DNA of 64,000 bases from Ustilaginoidea virens (taxonomy: Eukaryota; Ascomycota; Sordariomycetes; Hypocreales; Clavicipitaceae): positions 4,684,501 through 4,748,500 of the forward strand of contig NC_057320.1 in NCBI RefSeq assembly GCF_000687475.1, given 5' to 3'. Made by a program: the position numbers and the translations under genes. The notes below the pieces were generated by a model that was given only the letters and a program-made list of their open reading frames with translations, made no database searches and was not told the origin of the DNA. Positions 14,290 to 24,888 of this stretch are shown piece by piece; within the stretch, counting starts at the first letter, position 1; each line of letters begins with the position of its first letter.

Positions 14290-15006
14290 TCACACAGACA
14301 GGGATTCAAGACCTTCCACAATTCTCGCCACCTCATCATTGAAAACAGAGGCTCTTTTGGCAGCACCCTTGCCAGTAGCCACACCGATATTGTGAGCCAC
14401 TGTGGCGCAGGATGGATCCCGCTTGGGATACGCACCACACGGCAATTGCTCCTTACCAGCATCGGCTTGCCCATCGAAACGACCCCAAACGGCAAGAATC
14501 GAACCGGACGGGTATCTCGTTCGCTTGCTGTCGGGAACCAGGGTCTCGAAGTTGAAGTAAGCGGCATCCTCGGCGTGAAACGGGATGTTGACATCGTCCT
14601 TGTTGGTCGACTTGAGATTTTTTGTCTGGATGTACCAGGCCGTTGCTTCCTGGCGATGATCCTTCATGTAGGTTTTTCGAGTGCCCCGTGGAACAGTTGA
14701 CGCATACACTTTGTGGTTTGCTGCAGTGCTGCCGGGAATGTACAAGGCCGCAACCAGCAGGGGTCCATGCTTCTTCAGGGAGTTTTCGGGCATAGCCTTT
14801 GGGTCCGACTTGATTTGGTTGTAATACTGCTTCGCGTAGGAAAGGACCTGCTCATACGTGGCCGGTTTCGGGTCAAACGGCCCGAGAGTGAATTCAGCGT
14901 GCCAGGTAGGCTGGTCCTCATCCGCCCACTTGACCAAGTTCGGGAGAGCCAAGACCTGGCTCGGGAGGCATAGGGCGAGGAATATGATGGACTTGAGGAG
15001 GAGCAT
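14290..15006 (-). CDS. secreted protein with deaminase-like (CDA-fold) zinc signature
   Basis: This is a single-exon gene of 238 residues. Residues 1-20 form a signal peptide (hydrophobic core IIFLALCLPSQVLA). No family is recalled with certainty, but the order of elements fits the cytidine deaminase-like fold. A first strand pair reads LLVAALYIPG (83-92) and KVYASTVPRG (99-108). The helix carrying H144-A145-E146 is FHAEDAAYFNFE. A strand follows (GSILAVWGRF, 168-177), and then P189-C190 and C200 with the phrase SCATVAHNIG. HAE plus PC...C supplies the three zinc ligands and the proton-shuttling Glu of this fold. The gap between the two Cys (nine residues) is longer than the usual two. If this is correct the product would be a secreted nucleotide or nucleic-acid deaminase, possibly acting on a host or competitor. 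Alternatively it is an unrelated secreted protein with a chance match. A second HAE at 36-38 is probably irrelevant. Confidence 0.8.
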   Translation of the reverse strand: MLLLKSIIFLALCLPSQVLALPNLVKWADEDQPTWHAEFTLGPFDPKPATYEQVLSYAKQYYNQIKSDPKAMPENSLKKHGPLLVAALYIPGSTAANHKVYASTVPRGTRKTYMKDHRQEATAWYIQTKNLKSTNKDDVNIPFHAEDAAYFNFETLVPDSKRTRYPSGSILAVWGRFDGQADAGKEQLPCGAYPKRDPSCATVAHNIGVATGKGAAKRASVFNDEVARIVEGLESLSV

Positions 15007-16391
15007 CTTGTAGGGAAAGCTTCAGGGTAAAATTGGGGCACAGTACACGGTTGCTGCGTGATTGGAAGAGCTTGATGAAGAGTTATGTTGAACAGACCGC
15101 CTTCTGGAAAGAAAAGACGGACGCTGCATCAGAAATTTATATCAATAACTAAACGCTGTCCCAGGCGAAGGTACTCGAGCGTAGTAGCGATTGTCTGCCT
15201 GTACCCAAGCACGTACAGCTGCTCCGACGCTAGTTCGGTATGGCAGCCCCATGAGGCCGTTCCTGATTACATGTCAGCAAGGCTTCTCAACATTGAGAAC
15301 GGCAGAGCGAGAATATGCTTGCGGCAAGTCAAGCAAGGCCCTTGGCTCACTGAACGAGGCTTCACTAAAAGTGAGAGCTAGTCGTGCATGTCAGCATGAC
15401 TCAGATTTGGGTTATAGTGAAGCCTGGTGTACAACGGGGTGCGTAGATACGTTACTTTGAGATGGATATAGATGAAACGAACTACGGTGAATTCTGGGAC
15501 GTCCAGGTGTCAGACACATAAGACACCGGAGTGCCGGAGAAATCCTGTGCACTGACTTGGATATTGGGTTACATTGAAGCCTGGTGCAAGATAGGATGCA
15601 TATCCTGGACGATGAAGGAATACTTCTCTCACGGATGTCATTTATGCTACGTAAAAGGATTGGGAGCATGTCGAGCAGTGACGTTGAAGACTAGAGGATT
15701 GGCTGTAAAATGGACGCCACAATGTATTCGATGGCATCAAGGGAATGTTTCCCGGTTAGATGTCGAGCCATCCTTGCTGCTCGAGAATGGCAGTCAAGGT
15801 GCAGATGTCACAAGCAGACCCGAGCGGCCTCTGATTGGATGATGCGGAGGCCTTGGCGATGTTACGGAAGGTGCGAAACCTAAACCATGCGGCGGAGGGA
15901 AAGGGAAGACATGCCAGACCCTTTGCCATTGAAATAATATTATCAACTGGGAGCCTGTCTGGTGCCTGCGGCTGCGGCCAAGCCGTCGAGGATTGGTTCC
16001 CATGCGCGCCCCTCCATCAGATGCGCAGCCCGACAGGGCGGTCTGCGCCCTTTGCCCTGTGCTGCCCTGTGCTGCCCTGCACTTACTAATCATGCTGAGT
16101 GCGCTCACTGTCAGCAGCACAGAGTACAGAGTACATACAGCAGATGTTTTCTCTTCTCGCAACATGCTGCTGGCTGGCTGGCTGGCTGCATTGCCGGGAC
16201 TTTGCATCTCCCGACAACGCACACGGGCATCAGGTCCGTCAGCCTGCCCATCGCCCATTGGTGCTTCGCGTTGCCTTCAAGCCCCTCCCGTTGGCTGGTG
16301 CGAATGCCTCGAGTCGGCTGGACGACTTCGCAGCTCACCACCATCCCGGAGCCCAACGCGTCTCTTCTCCTCACACAACCGGCTGGGGGAA
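15007..16391. other. intergenic region with diverged direct repeats
   Basis: No supported coding frame. Two diverged copies of a roughly 43-bp sequence lie at 15403-15445 and 15560-15602. From 15007 the region also acts as promoter of the deaminase-like gene on the minus strand. Confidence 0.55.
15403..15602. repeat. pair of diverged direct repeats, 157 bp apart
   Basis: Both copies share GGGTTA...TGAAGCCTGGTG and a following GG(G/A)TGC. The differences are spread out and many are transitions, which suggests an old duplication that has decayed. Confidence 0.6.
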
Positions 16392-18328
16392 ATGTGCAAA
16401 CTCGGGAGTGAGGTAACGGAAACTTTTGGCGACTTGCGACAGAGCAAAGACTTGGAGTCCTCGTCGCGCGGTTTACGTGTAATCGCTACGTGGGAACGAT
16501 ATCCGGCCGTCTCGAATCTCGCCAATGCATTCCCCTCCGACCAAGATATCAGGGTATGCAGACAAGTCATTCGTGAACCCGAGGCTGGCTTCTCATTGAA
16601 ATCTGTGCTTACAAGACTAGGGCTGGGAAATTGCGACAGGAGACCATCTGCTCCTTCCTCTCCACAGATGAGAAGCTTCAGCGTCTTGACATCTTTTCTC
16701 TGCCGGCGTCTACACGGCAAAAGATCTATCGTGAAGCAGGTCTTCCCTACAACGACCACGTCCTTTTGCCGTCGTCGAAATATCAATCTCCGCTTTCGTC
16801 GGAGGCTAGGGCAACTATATCAGGACTGCTTGTTGCAAACAAGGCTGTCAGCTCAGAGGCTTCGAAAATCCTCTACTCGGCTAATGCATTCACTATCTGG
16901 CTCACCTGCCTCGAAGACTTACGCCCCATCCTTGCTTTCTCAGCACGAACCATTTCCATGCTCACAAACTTGATCATTCAATGCGATGATCCATCGAGAG
17001 ACTGCCAAACTCTGCTCTGCTCCAGCTTTGGGCTACCAGACGCCTGCCCATGCTGCCGGCATCCGAAGCTAGCATCCGAAGCAAATCGTCCGTCGACTTT
17101 CTGGGAATTCCGTGATGTACTGCGGCATGTCGTTTCTCATGCGACGCCCTTTGGTCTCCATCTCGGCATAAGCATCAACGTCGGGGATGCAGAAACAGCC
17201 CGGTGCCTGCTTGAGCCTCTGCGCAGCACCAGCACCCTCGCCGATTGCGCCATCCGCCTCAGCAAACGACCTGACATGGAGCTCCAATCCATCGCCAGAC
17301 AGTTTGCTCTCCAGGCCATGGGCAAGGTTGCGCAAGAGCCAGCCTTTCGTTTCATGGATCTGCCTCGAGAAATCCGGCTCCAAGTGTTGGAAGAAACCGA
17401 CCTTCAAATCCCCGACGGTGAGGTGGAATGGTCGCCGCTCCAAGGTTATCATGCCGCCGCGGCGTCTACCTTTTGTGGCCAAGAATATGTGTGCTTTTCG
17501 GGCTACCTTGACGATCCGTTTCTCAAGCAGGGCTTCTTCTGCGCGCAGCGCCATTCCAGCTTTTCGCAGCATTGTCACTGCTGGTGCCCACCTACTGCAC
17601 TGCTGCTTTGTAGCCGAAGACTTAGAGAGGAGGCTCTGGGGGTCTTTTTCAGGAGCAATCGTTTCACCGTCGTGCCCAAGAACGGCTGTACTCTGCCCGT
17701 CCGAAAAGTACAAGATGAACCGGACGATCGCCTGGAAGCCTCCATCTTCTTGCGAAACGTGGTGCCGTTTCAAGCACTATCATATCTGCGATTCCTCGAG
17801 ATCGTTTTCCCGCCATTCGATTATGAATTCCTTCCTCCAAACCACACGGCATACCGCGATTGGATAGAGCTCCTCGACTTTTTAAGTGGCGTCTTGAGCC
17901 CATCTCAACTGGTCTTGCGCGTCCACTTTGCAGACTACGATAGCACTGGGTATAAACGCACCTACTTCAGGGTCAACATGACCCCGGCCGGGTCCGAGGC
18001 GATCGCCCGAGCTTATGAGCGGACCCTCATGCCCCTGGAGAAACTCCGGAGGTCGTTGAAGTGCTTGTTCATTCATCTTGCAAATCCATGGTCTTGGGCG
18101 TCGGCAAGTATACAGGACATAGACGTGGTTCGACGAGAAGCCCGAGTCCACATGCAGGCCACGGAACAGAGACTCGAGAAGTTGATCATGGCCGACGACG
18201 GGTACGATGGTGTAGCTCGGGGCAAAAACTCGGAGAAAAAGAGTCGCTGGCTGTTGTCGGCCGAGTACAAGAGTGAGTTTTCCATGCCGGTATACGGTTT
18301 CGACCCACGCTTGAATGCTTGGGTCTGA
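16392..18328 (+). CDS. protein with two F-box-like halves
   Basis: The main exon is open from 16640 to the stop at 18328 (about 562 residues). Each half starts with an F-box-like helix pair and is followed by an LRxEAxxxxxxxNxFxI-type block. The first is IFSLPASTRQKIYREAGL with AVSSEASKILYSANAFTIW. The second is FMDLPREIRLQVLEETDL with RLREEALGVFFRSNRFTVV. The region therefore looks like an internal duplication of the fungal F-box-like domain, whose members usually recruit substrates to SCF ubiquitin ligases or have unknown roles. The first in-frame ATG of the main exon lies inside the first domain, so an upstream exon is needed. The best candidate is 16392-16553 joined through intron 16554-16639 (GTATGC...GACAG), which keeps the frame. 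That join is tentative; an acceptor at 16668 is another option. Third-position GC is lower than in the housekeeping genes by eye. Confidence 0.65.
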
Positions 18329-19244
18329 CCCAGGCTCGATATTGGGGCAAGTTGGACAGAGGGCGAACGTACGCGTGTGGCGGCGGAACACAGAACCCGG
18401 GGCACGGAGATGCTGAAAGGGGCAGTCTGTGCCGCAGGGGGTTGAGGATGTGCAGGTGATGAACCGGGAGCTACATTACCCATCTAGCGAATACGAAGGA
18501 CGCTTCAGGGCCGGTTCCTACTTATGAATTGTGGTGTATGGGCGCCTCTCCGTGAATGAGTCCCGATTCGATTGCGTGATTTAGTTGGTGATGTATCCTG
18601 TAGCCATACGTCGCGTCCGACGGTTCGAGCCGTTCTTCATAGCCTTATACGCATGGAAAATGCTCGAGAATCAACCAGGCAGCCGTGCTGCAAAGCAGGA
18701 AATTAGAATTAGGGAGTGCTACTGCTGCCCGGTGCTTGGCACTTTTCGAGGCCCTCGTACCCTCGAAGCAAGCGCAGACCCATCTCCTTGACCTCTTGTA
18801 GCTTGCCTTGGCCTGCGTGGGGAAACTAGAGTGCTGGCCGCTTACTAACTACTAAACGAATAACTATATGAGTTGTATCAGCCTCTAGTATAAATGTAAT
18901 AGAAAGGAACTAAAAAGTAGAACTTGCGATACAACAGTGCCGCGAGGGTAACGTGATACCTATAGGAAAGTAAAGAAGGCAAGAAAAGAAGGAGAGTAAA
19001 CGAGGCGGGAAAATGTATTTATTGCGGGGGATCTAATAAGCAGCCTTTGGATAGGTTTCTCATCGGAATAGAGCAGTGCCCTCCTACGCTTCTCCGTGAA
19101 GCGGGTTCGATTCTACAGGGCGGGGAGGTTGATGTCGAGACTTGCCCCTTGGACAAGACCTCCGACATTTCCATGCCGCCTTCTCCTCTCCTTTGCTGTG
19201 ACCTTGCGATGCCAAAAGGCGCAGTCGGAACTGCTGATTCGGCT

Positions 19245-19246
<2 letters not shown>

Positions 19247-19296
<50 letters not shown>
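19247..19296. repeat. uninterrupted 50-T run
   Basis: Fifty T without interruption, the longest homopolymer in the window. It lies about 220 bp after an AT-rich segment and has no gene nearby. Confidence 0.85.
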
Positions 19297-19299
<3 letters not shown>

Positions 19300-22200
19300 T
19301 TTTCCCCTTCTAGTCGTTGATCACTGGCGCTCGGGCCGATGATGGATGTGTCGGCACTGCGTGGGCATGAGTGTCGGCATCCGGTCCCGGCCTATTCCCC
19401 TCCCTCAAAGCACGACGCCCGTATGCGCGTCGCCTGCGCACCCTGGACTCATCCAGAGATGGTTTCACAAGCGCTTGCCCATCTCGGCTACCAAGAGAGG
19501 CGTCCTGCGAATTGCTGTCGTCTGGCTGCATGCCGGCTCCATTCTCGACCGGCAGCCGCATAACGGGCGTCGTGGCTGGCCCAGGCAGCAAAGTATATCA
19601 ATGCTCTTCAACAACCAAGGCGGTATACAAAATTGGACTCGTACCATCAAGCATGATGGAATCGTCGTCAAGCATGACGTGGTGAGGCTGACCGCTAACA
19701 CGGGGGCCTCACGGGGGCCTAAAGAGGATGCATCCTCAGACGACATTTCCCATACAACGACACCTCTTGCGCTTTACGCACTTCTTACCCGCGTACTCTG
19801 AGTAGCGCATTTATGCGCAGTACTGAAAGTCGCCTTCTGTAGAAATCCACGTGAAAAATGGACGTCGTCTGCTCTACGCGACAAGGCCGAGTTACTCTGC
19901 ATACATACTATATTAAAAGGGCACGACTTCTATCATGTGCAACGCTGTTGAATTTTCAAGTCGCTTCATGTAGAATCTGCTCTAGAGAGCCATGTATCTG
20001 ACTAGAAGTGTACCTCAGTATATAATTTCCTACGGTATAAACTCTTGGATAGAGTGTACCTCTATATATCTCTGCCCAAGGGACCTCCTCGATCGCGCCG
20101 CGTACAGCCCTTTGCAGCACGGGACGCCGTTGTTGCAAAACGCCCCTGCCCCGTTGCAGCCTCGGCAAATACTCGAGCTGCGGCACTAGTATCTGCTTTT
20201 ATGTATAATATCGTATGCAAAGTGACTTCCTAGGATATAGTAGAGTGGCGCACCTTTCCACAGTGTTCTCTACATAAACGACTTTGATGAATTTAAAGTG
20301 CGTCAACATATACGCTTCTGGATAACTTTTATCACCAAGTGACTTTCTAGAATAGTATCGCGCATGAATGTATTATGCGAGTGATACCTGGTACTGTTCG
20401 AGGCACTTTTATGTAAAATCGAGAATCAAGACATGCCGGCAGCCAGGATCGGTCAGAAGACGTCATCACGCTTGACACCGAGTTCATCACGCTTGATAAG
20501 GCCACCCGTCATGAATCCTTGCGCAATAAATGAAACCAGTGCGCGTTAGTCGCCGCTTGCAGGGTGCGGCAAAAGCAGCGTGAGCGTGCCGCCGTCATGG
20601 CAGAAAAACCACAGGTGCGTGAGCATCACACAGAAACTGGCCGCGAACGCCGCGCACTATGCAGTAATATCTTGTGATTGCCGTTGGCCAGCTGACCCTG
20701 GACACTTCACCAAATGCCGCGGGCAAGCCATCAAACCCTCCACCCGGACCTTTTGCAAAACACACGCATCCGACATTGGCAACAAAGCCAAACCCCCGTG
20801 CTGGGAAGCACTCGGGTCCGAGGAGCACTGTGACCCAAGCAAGCCCCAAGCAACGGGGCCGCGTCGCGTTGCATCGCCAAAGCTGGGCAAGCCGGGGACA
20901 CAGCATAGCCCCCCCCCCCCCTTCCCCTCTCTGGTCCTCGACAGCCGTTGATTTATCCCATCCATCAGGCGAGCCGCAGCTTTCATCAACCGCGGTCAAT
21001 TAATCGAGCAGCGTTGCAGTCATGCTGGGCTGTCTGCGCTCTGATTCGCCGGACACTGCGGACGGGGACTGCGAACGACGGCTTCGGCATCGGCGTTCCG
21101 GACACAGCCCCAGCCTGCTGGCCCCGGCGCGGTGGCAAGCTCATTTATGCGTGGGCACGCGCTGCTTCGACCCTGGCTGCGTGGACCCCTGCCGCGGCTG
21201 GCTTGATTGCCTGCGGGTGACGTGGCCAAGGGGTTAGGGCTGCCCCGGCGCCAGGATGAGCTGCGATCGTTCGCGGACCCGGACAAGGTGCCCCAGCAGA
21301 GAGCACCATGTATGCGCAGGCCGTCGTTTAGCTTGCCTTTGGCGGCGCTGTTTTTAGCCCTGTCTTTCGTCTGTCTTTTGTCTGTCAGGGGTCCTGCCCC
21401 CTGCCCTCTCGCAATAACCAAGCGGCCGGATGCGCCTACTGCCTGCCACCTCTTGATTATTGCCTAGCCCGGCGATGCCGCGCTTCCACCACAACTACCA
21501 ACACAACCTGGAATCTTGGGATGCGCCGCGCATCCTGCGCCTGCCACGTGCCGGCAGGATTGGGGATGGCATCGGCGTCAGATACAGCCACGATTTCGCA
21601 GCCCCGTAGCACACGTCACCAACGCACAAGGGGATCCAGTACAGCGAATGCAACGGCGGCGCGAGGTCGTCGTCTCCTTGCATACCACGGACGAAGGGGG
21701 CTGGACAGATCCCACGTCCCCTGTCGCGCATGCCCCTGCTTCGAATGGGGGCTGGCGAACCGCCCGTGTCGTCTGGCAAAGCCTCTGACGCTGTTGATAA
21801 GAACCGGGCTTGTACCGACCGTCCTGGGCAATAAAGACTAAACCAGACGCTTTGCGACGAGGAAGGCCTTGGGCACCGCTGATACGTTGGGGGGGTGCAA
21901 TGCAACCGCTTAGACGGCGCGCGTCTGATCCGGGGTACACTGATTATCTAGCGCAGCCTGGGGAGCCCTGTTTCGGCCGGGCAGATGGTATAGCGAGCAC
22001 AAGCCTGTCTCGGAGCTTCCCATGCCAGGGGATCCTCTCGATGCAACTAAGCTGCATCTACCAGCCACCGTGGGTGTCGAAATCGTCGGTCGATAAGGGG
22101 CACCTTACTAACTAAGCGGCCCACACCACCATATGTGATATTGCCCATATATAAAAAGGCAACATCGTCGGATTTAGCCCCTGACCCCTTTCCTTCCATC

Positions 22201-22478
22201 TAGGCCCTGATCCAAGTGAGGCGTTTCGGCGCACAGGATTGGCGCACTTTTTCATAAATAATGGCACCTTGACAGGATTAGTAAGGATCTGCAACACAAC
22301 TGTATAGAAGCGTCCCAGAACACCACAAACCCTGTTCACGATGCATCGCGCTACCAGGGGCTGCTTACACGCCCCTTATACGCCAATTCGGCGCACAATA
22401 GCAGTAAGCCAGGGCGCCAAATCGTATCGAGAAGCATACGCCTGTGCGCCAAAACGCCTCACTTGGATCTGGGCCCTA
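22201..22478. mobile_element. MITE-like element with TA duplication and about 35-bp terminal inverted repeats
   Basis: The left end reads TA then GGCCCTGATCCAAGTGAGG and continues to 22237. The right end (22441-22478) is its reverse complement with one indel and two substitutions over about 36 bp, and again ends in TA. The inner 200 bp has no reading frame of note but repeats the phrase TTGGCGC several times. TA target duplication and inverted repeats point to a non-autonomous Tc1/mariner or pogo-type DNA transposon. No transposase is present in the window. Confidence 0.8.
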
Positions 22479-23437
22479 GATAGTCAAGTCATAACATAGC
22501 AAATCAAGAGTCATTGCCTTGCAACACTGATACCTTTGTATCACGCGCGCGCCCTACGTACAACTGGGTACCCCTTTTCTTTCCCAACAGTGGGAAAATG
22601 TGCAAGACGCTGCGCCGCGCGAGACCAGACGTGCGCTGCCATGCGAAAGCTCGTTTCTGGCGACGCGCATCGGTGCGGCTCTCGCTGCGATGGGCATCTC
22701 GTCAGAGCTAGGCGCGCTTCGAGAAGCACTCGCAACCCGAAAGCCAGTTGTCGCTGGTGTGACTTGTTCCTGGCGCAGCACCGCAGGGAGGCTGCCTTGG
22801 CTTGCCTTCCCGCTCGCTGCCGGCACCCATGTACTATACTTGAAACGGCGCCCGTCCGCGCCGCCGGGTCCGTCTCAACCAATTCACCCGGTTCCATCGG
22901 TCGGCCAGTCGTCCAGTCGCACCCGTCGGACATATGCCGCCAACAAGCGCGGCTCGTCGAGATGCTACTCTCGAGATGCGACTCTCGCGATGCAAAGTGT
23001 TTGATTGTTGCCGACGCGTTTAGGCGTCCCTAATTCCTCGGGCCAAGATCAAAGCCCGCCGGCCGTCGACTCTGCGGTTCCCCAGAGGAGCGGCAAAGGA
23101 CGAGGCCGCATCGCCATCGTGCTTCGTTTCAGAAAGATCCACTTGGTGATGCCACCGCGCCGCACGCTCGGCCTTGATCTCTGTCCAGGCACGTCGTTCA
23201 AGCCGACTATTTAAGACGAGCAGAGGGAATCGAGGGTTGAAACGAGACTCGCGCAGAGCCGTGCTTTCCTTTCAACTCGTTTGGTGTGCTCGACCCGTCT
23301 CGCTGTGTTTGATTGTGAAACCCCCCTTCCCACCCTTTCTTCTTGTAGATACACTTTATATATAATATATATACACATCTTCTTTGCAAGCCCCCCCCCC
23401 TTCTTTTTTTTTTTTTTTTTTCAGCGCAAACGCAAAA

Positions 23438-24590
23438 ATGCTCGTCTGCTTCTTCACCGCCGTCCTCGCTGCTGGCAGCGTCGTGGCTCTGCCGGCCCGA
23501 CGCGCCGACGCCGTCTCGCTCGACGCCAAGTTCGGACGGGACGGCAAGCGCTACTGGGGCGTGGCGACCGACAGAGACCGCATGTCGCCCCAGGCCGTGG
23601 CCGTCATCCAGTCGCAGTTCGGCCAGGTCACGCCCGAGAACAGCATGAAGTGGGAGAACACGGAGCCCCAGCCGGGCCAGTTCCGGTTCGCCGACGCCGA
23701 CGCCCTCGTGTACTGGGCCCAGAGGAACGGCAAGCTGGTCCGCGGGCACGCCCTCCTCTGGCACGCCCAGCTGGCCGCGTGGGTGCACGGCATCTCCGAC
23801 AGGGAGACCCTGACGAGGGCGATCCAGAACCACATTGCCCGCCTGGTCGGTCGGTACCGGGGCAAAATCTACGCCTGGGTACGGGTGCCCCCCCCCCGCC
23901 TCCCCTCCGGCCCGGAGATTCCCAACAAAACGATTCCCCGCCTCTGCCGCGGTTTTTTGCTGACCCTTTTTTTTTTTTTTTTTTTTTTGTTTCCATGTCG
24001 TCCAGGACGTCTGCAACGAGATTCTCAACGAGGACGGGTCGATGCGCCAGTCGGTGTTTTACAAGGTCCTGGGCGAGGACTTTGTGCGCATCGCGTTCGA
24101 GGCTGCGCACAGGGCTGTATGTTTTGCTGCTTGTCGATTTCGCGCGCTCCTGGAACAGGGTGTTGACACTCGGTAGGACCCCAATGCGAAGCTGTACATC
24201 AACGATTTCAACCTGGACGCCCCGGACGGTGCCAAGACGAGGGCCATGGTTTCCAGGGTGCAGAGGTGGCGGGCGCAGGGCATCCCCATCCACGGCATCG
24301 GCAGCCAGATGCACCTGAGGACCGGCCAGGGGCCCGCCACCGCGGCGGCCCTCCGGGCGCTGGGTGAGGCGGCCCCCGAGGTGGCCGTCACGGAGCTGGA
24401 CGTGGCCTTCGCCTCGCCGGCCGACTACGTCGCCGTGGCGAGGGGGTGCGTGGCCGTGAGCAACTGCGTGGGCGTGACGAGCTGGGGGGTCGGCGACGGC
24501 CTCAGCTGGCGCGGCCGCGAGTACCCGCTCCTGTTTGACGGCAGCTACAGGCCAAAGGCGGCTTATGAAGCCGTCATGAACGCCCTGTGA
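23438..24590 (+). CDS. secreted endo-beta-1,4-xylanase, GH10
   Basis: This enzyme would cut the xylan backbone of plant cell walls outside the cell. Exons 23438-23878, 24006-24116 and 24177-24590 give 321 residues. A signal peptide covers roughly residues 1-17, followed by a possible Kex2-like site (ARRADA). GH10 marks are [28 protein letters not shown], the acid/base phrase WDVCNE (E152, spanning the first splice join), [15 protein letters not shown] and the nucleophile phrase VTELDVAF (E257). No cellulose-binding module is present, so it is a single-domain form of usual length. The first intron carries C9 and T18 runs. The gene converges on the GH76 gene 300 bp downstream. It suggests contact with plant material, though many insect-associated fungi keep such enzymes. 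Confidence 0.93.
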
Positions 24591-24888
24591 GGCGTGTTGT
24601 CGGAGACGGCCTGGGGCTGGTCCCGAGGTCAAATAAACATCTTGTATGCCTGCATGACCAAGTCTTGCTTCTAGTTCTAACATCTTGTATGCCGGGTATT
24701 ACCGCGCGCGGATTCTACTTGCTGTAAACACCACTATATACCTGACATCACCTCTAGAGGGTAGGTCTCCCCAGCATCAACAAAACCCGTTCCCAGGAAT
24801 AAAGGTACAACTGCTCCGTTCCATATATACAGCGCCAACGCCGACAAAAGCACAAAAGCCGGATCGCGGAAGGCCCCCCCCCCCTCCT

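Larger units (their letters stand above)
18329..23437. other. 5-kb gene-free stretch, partly AT-rich
   Basis: No credible gene is found on either strand. The parts 18840-19030 and 19800-20480 are AT-rich, with short frames only and with loosely repeated phrases such as AAGTGACTT. A 50-T run lies at 19247-19296 and a C11 tract near 20910. A short inverted-repeat element lies at 22201-22478. The right end carries the xylanase promoter, including a TATTTAAG box at about 23208 and a TATATATAATATAT tract near 23355. Confidence 0.5.

Noticed and set aside
15993..16973. 326-residue open frame on the plus strand
   Set aside because: Its second half overlaps the F-box-like gene in another frame. Only its 16392-16553 part is kept, as a tentative first exon.
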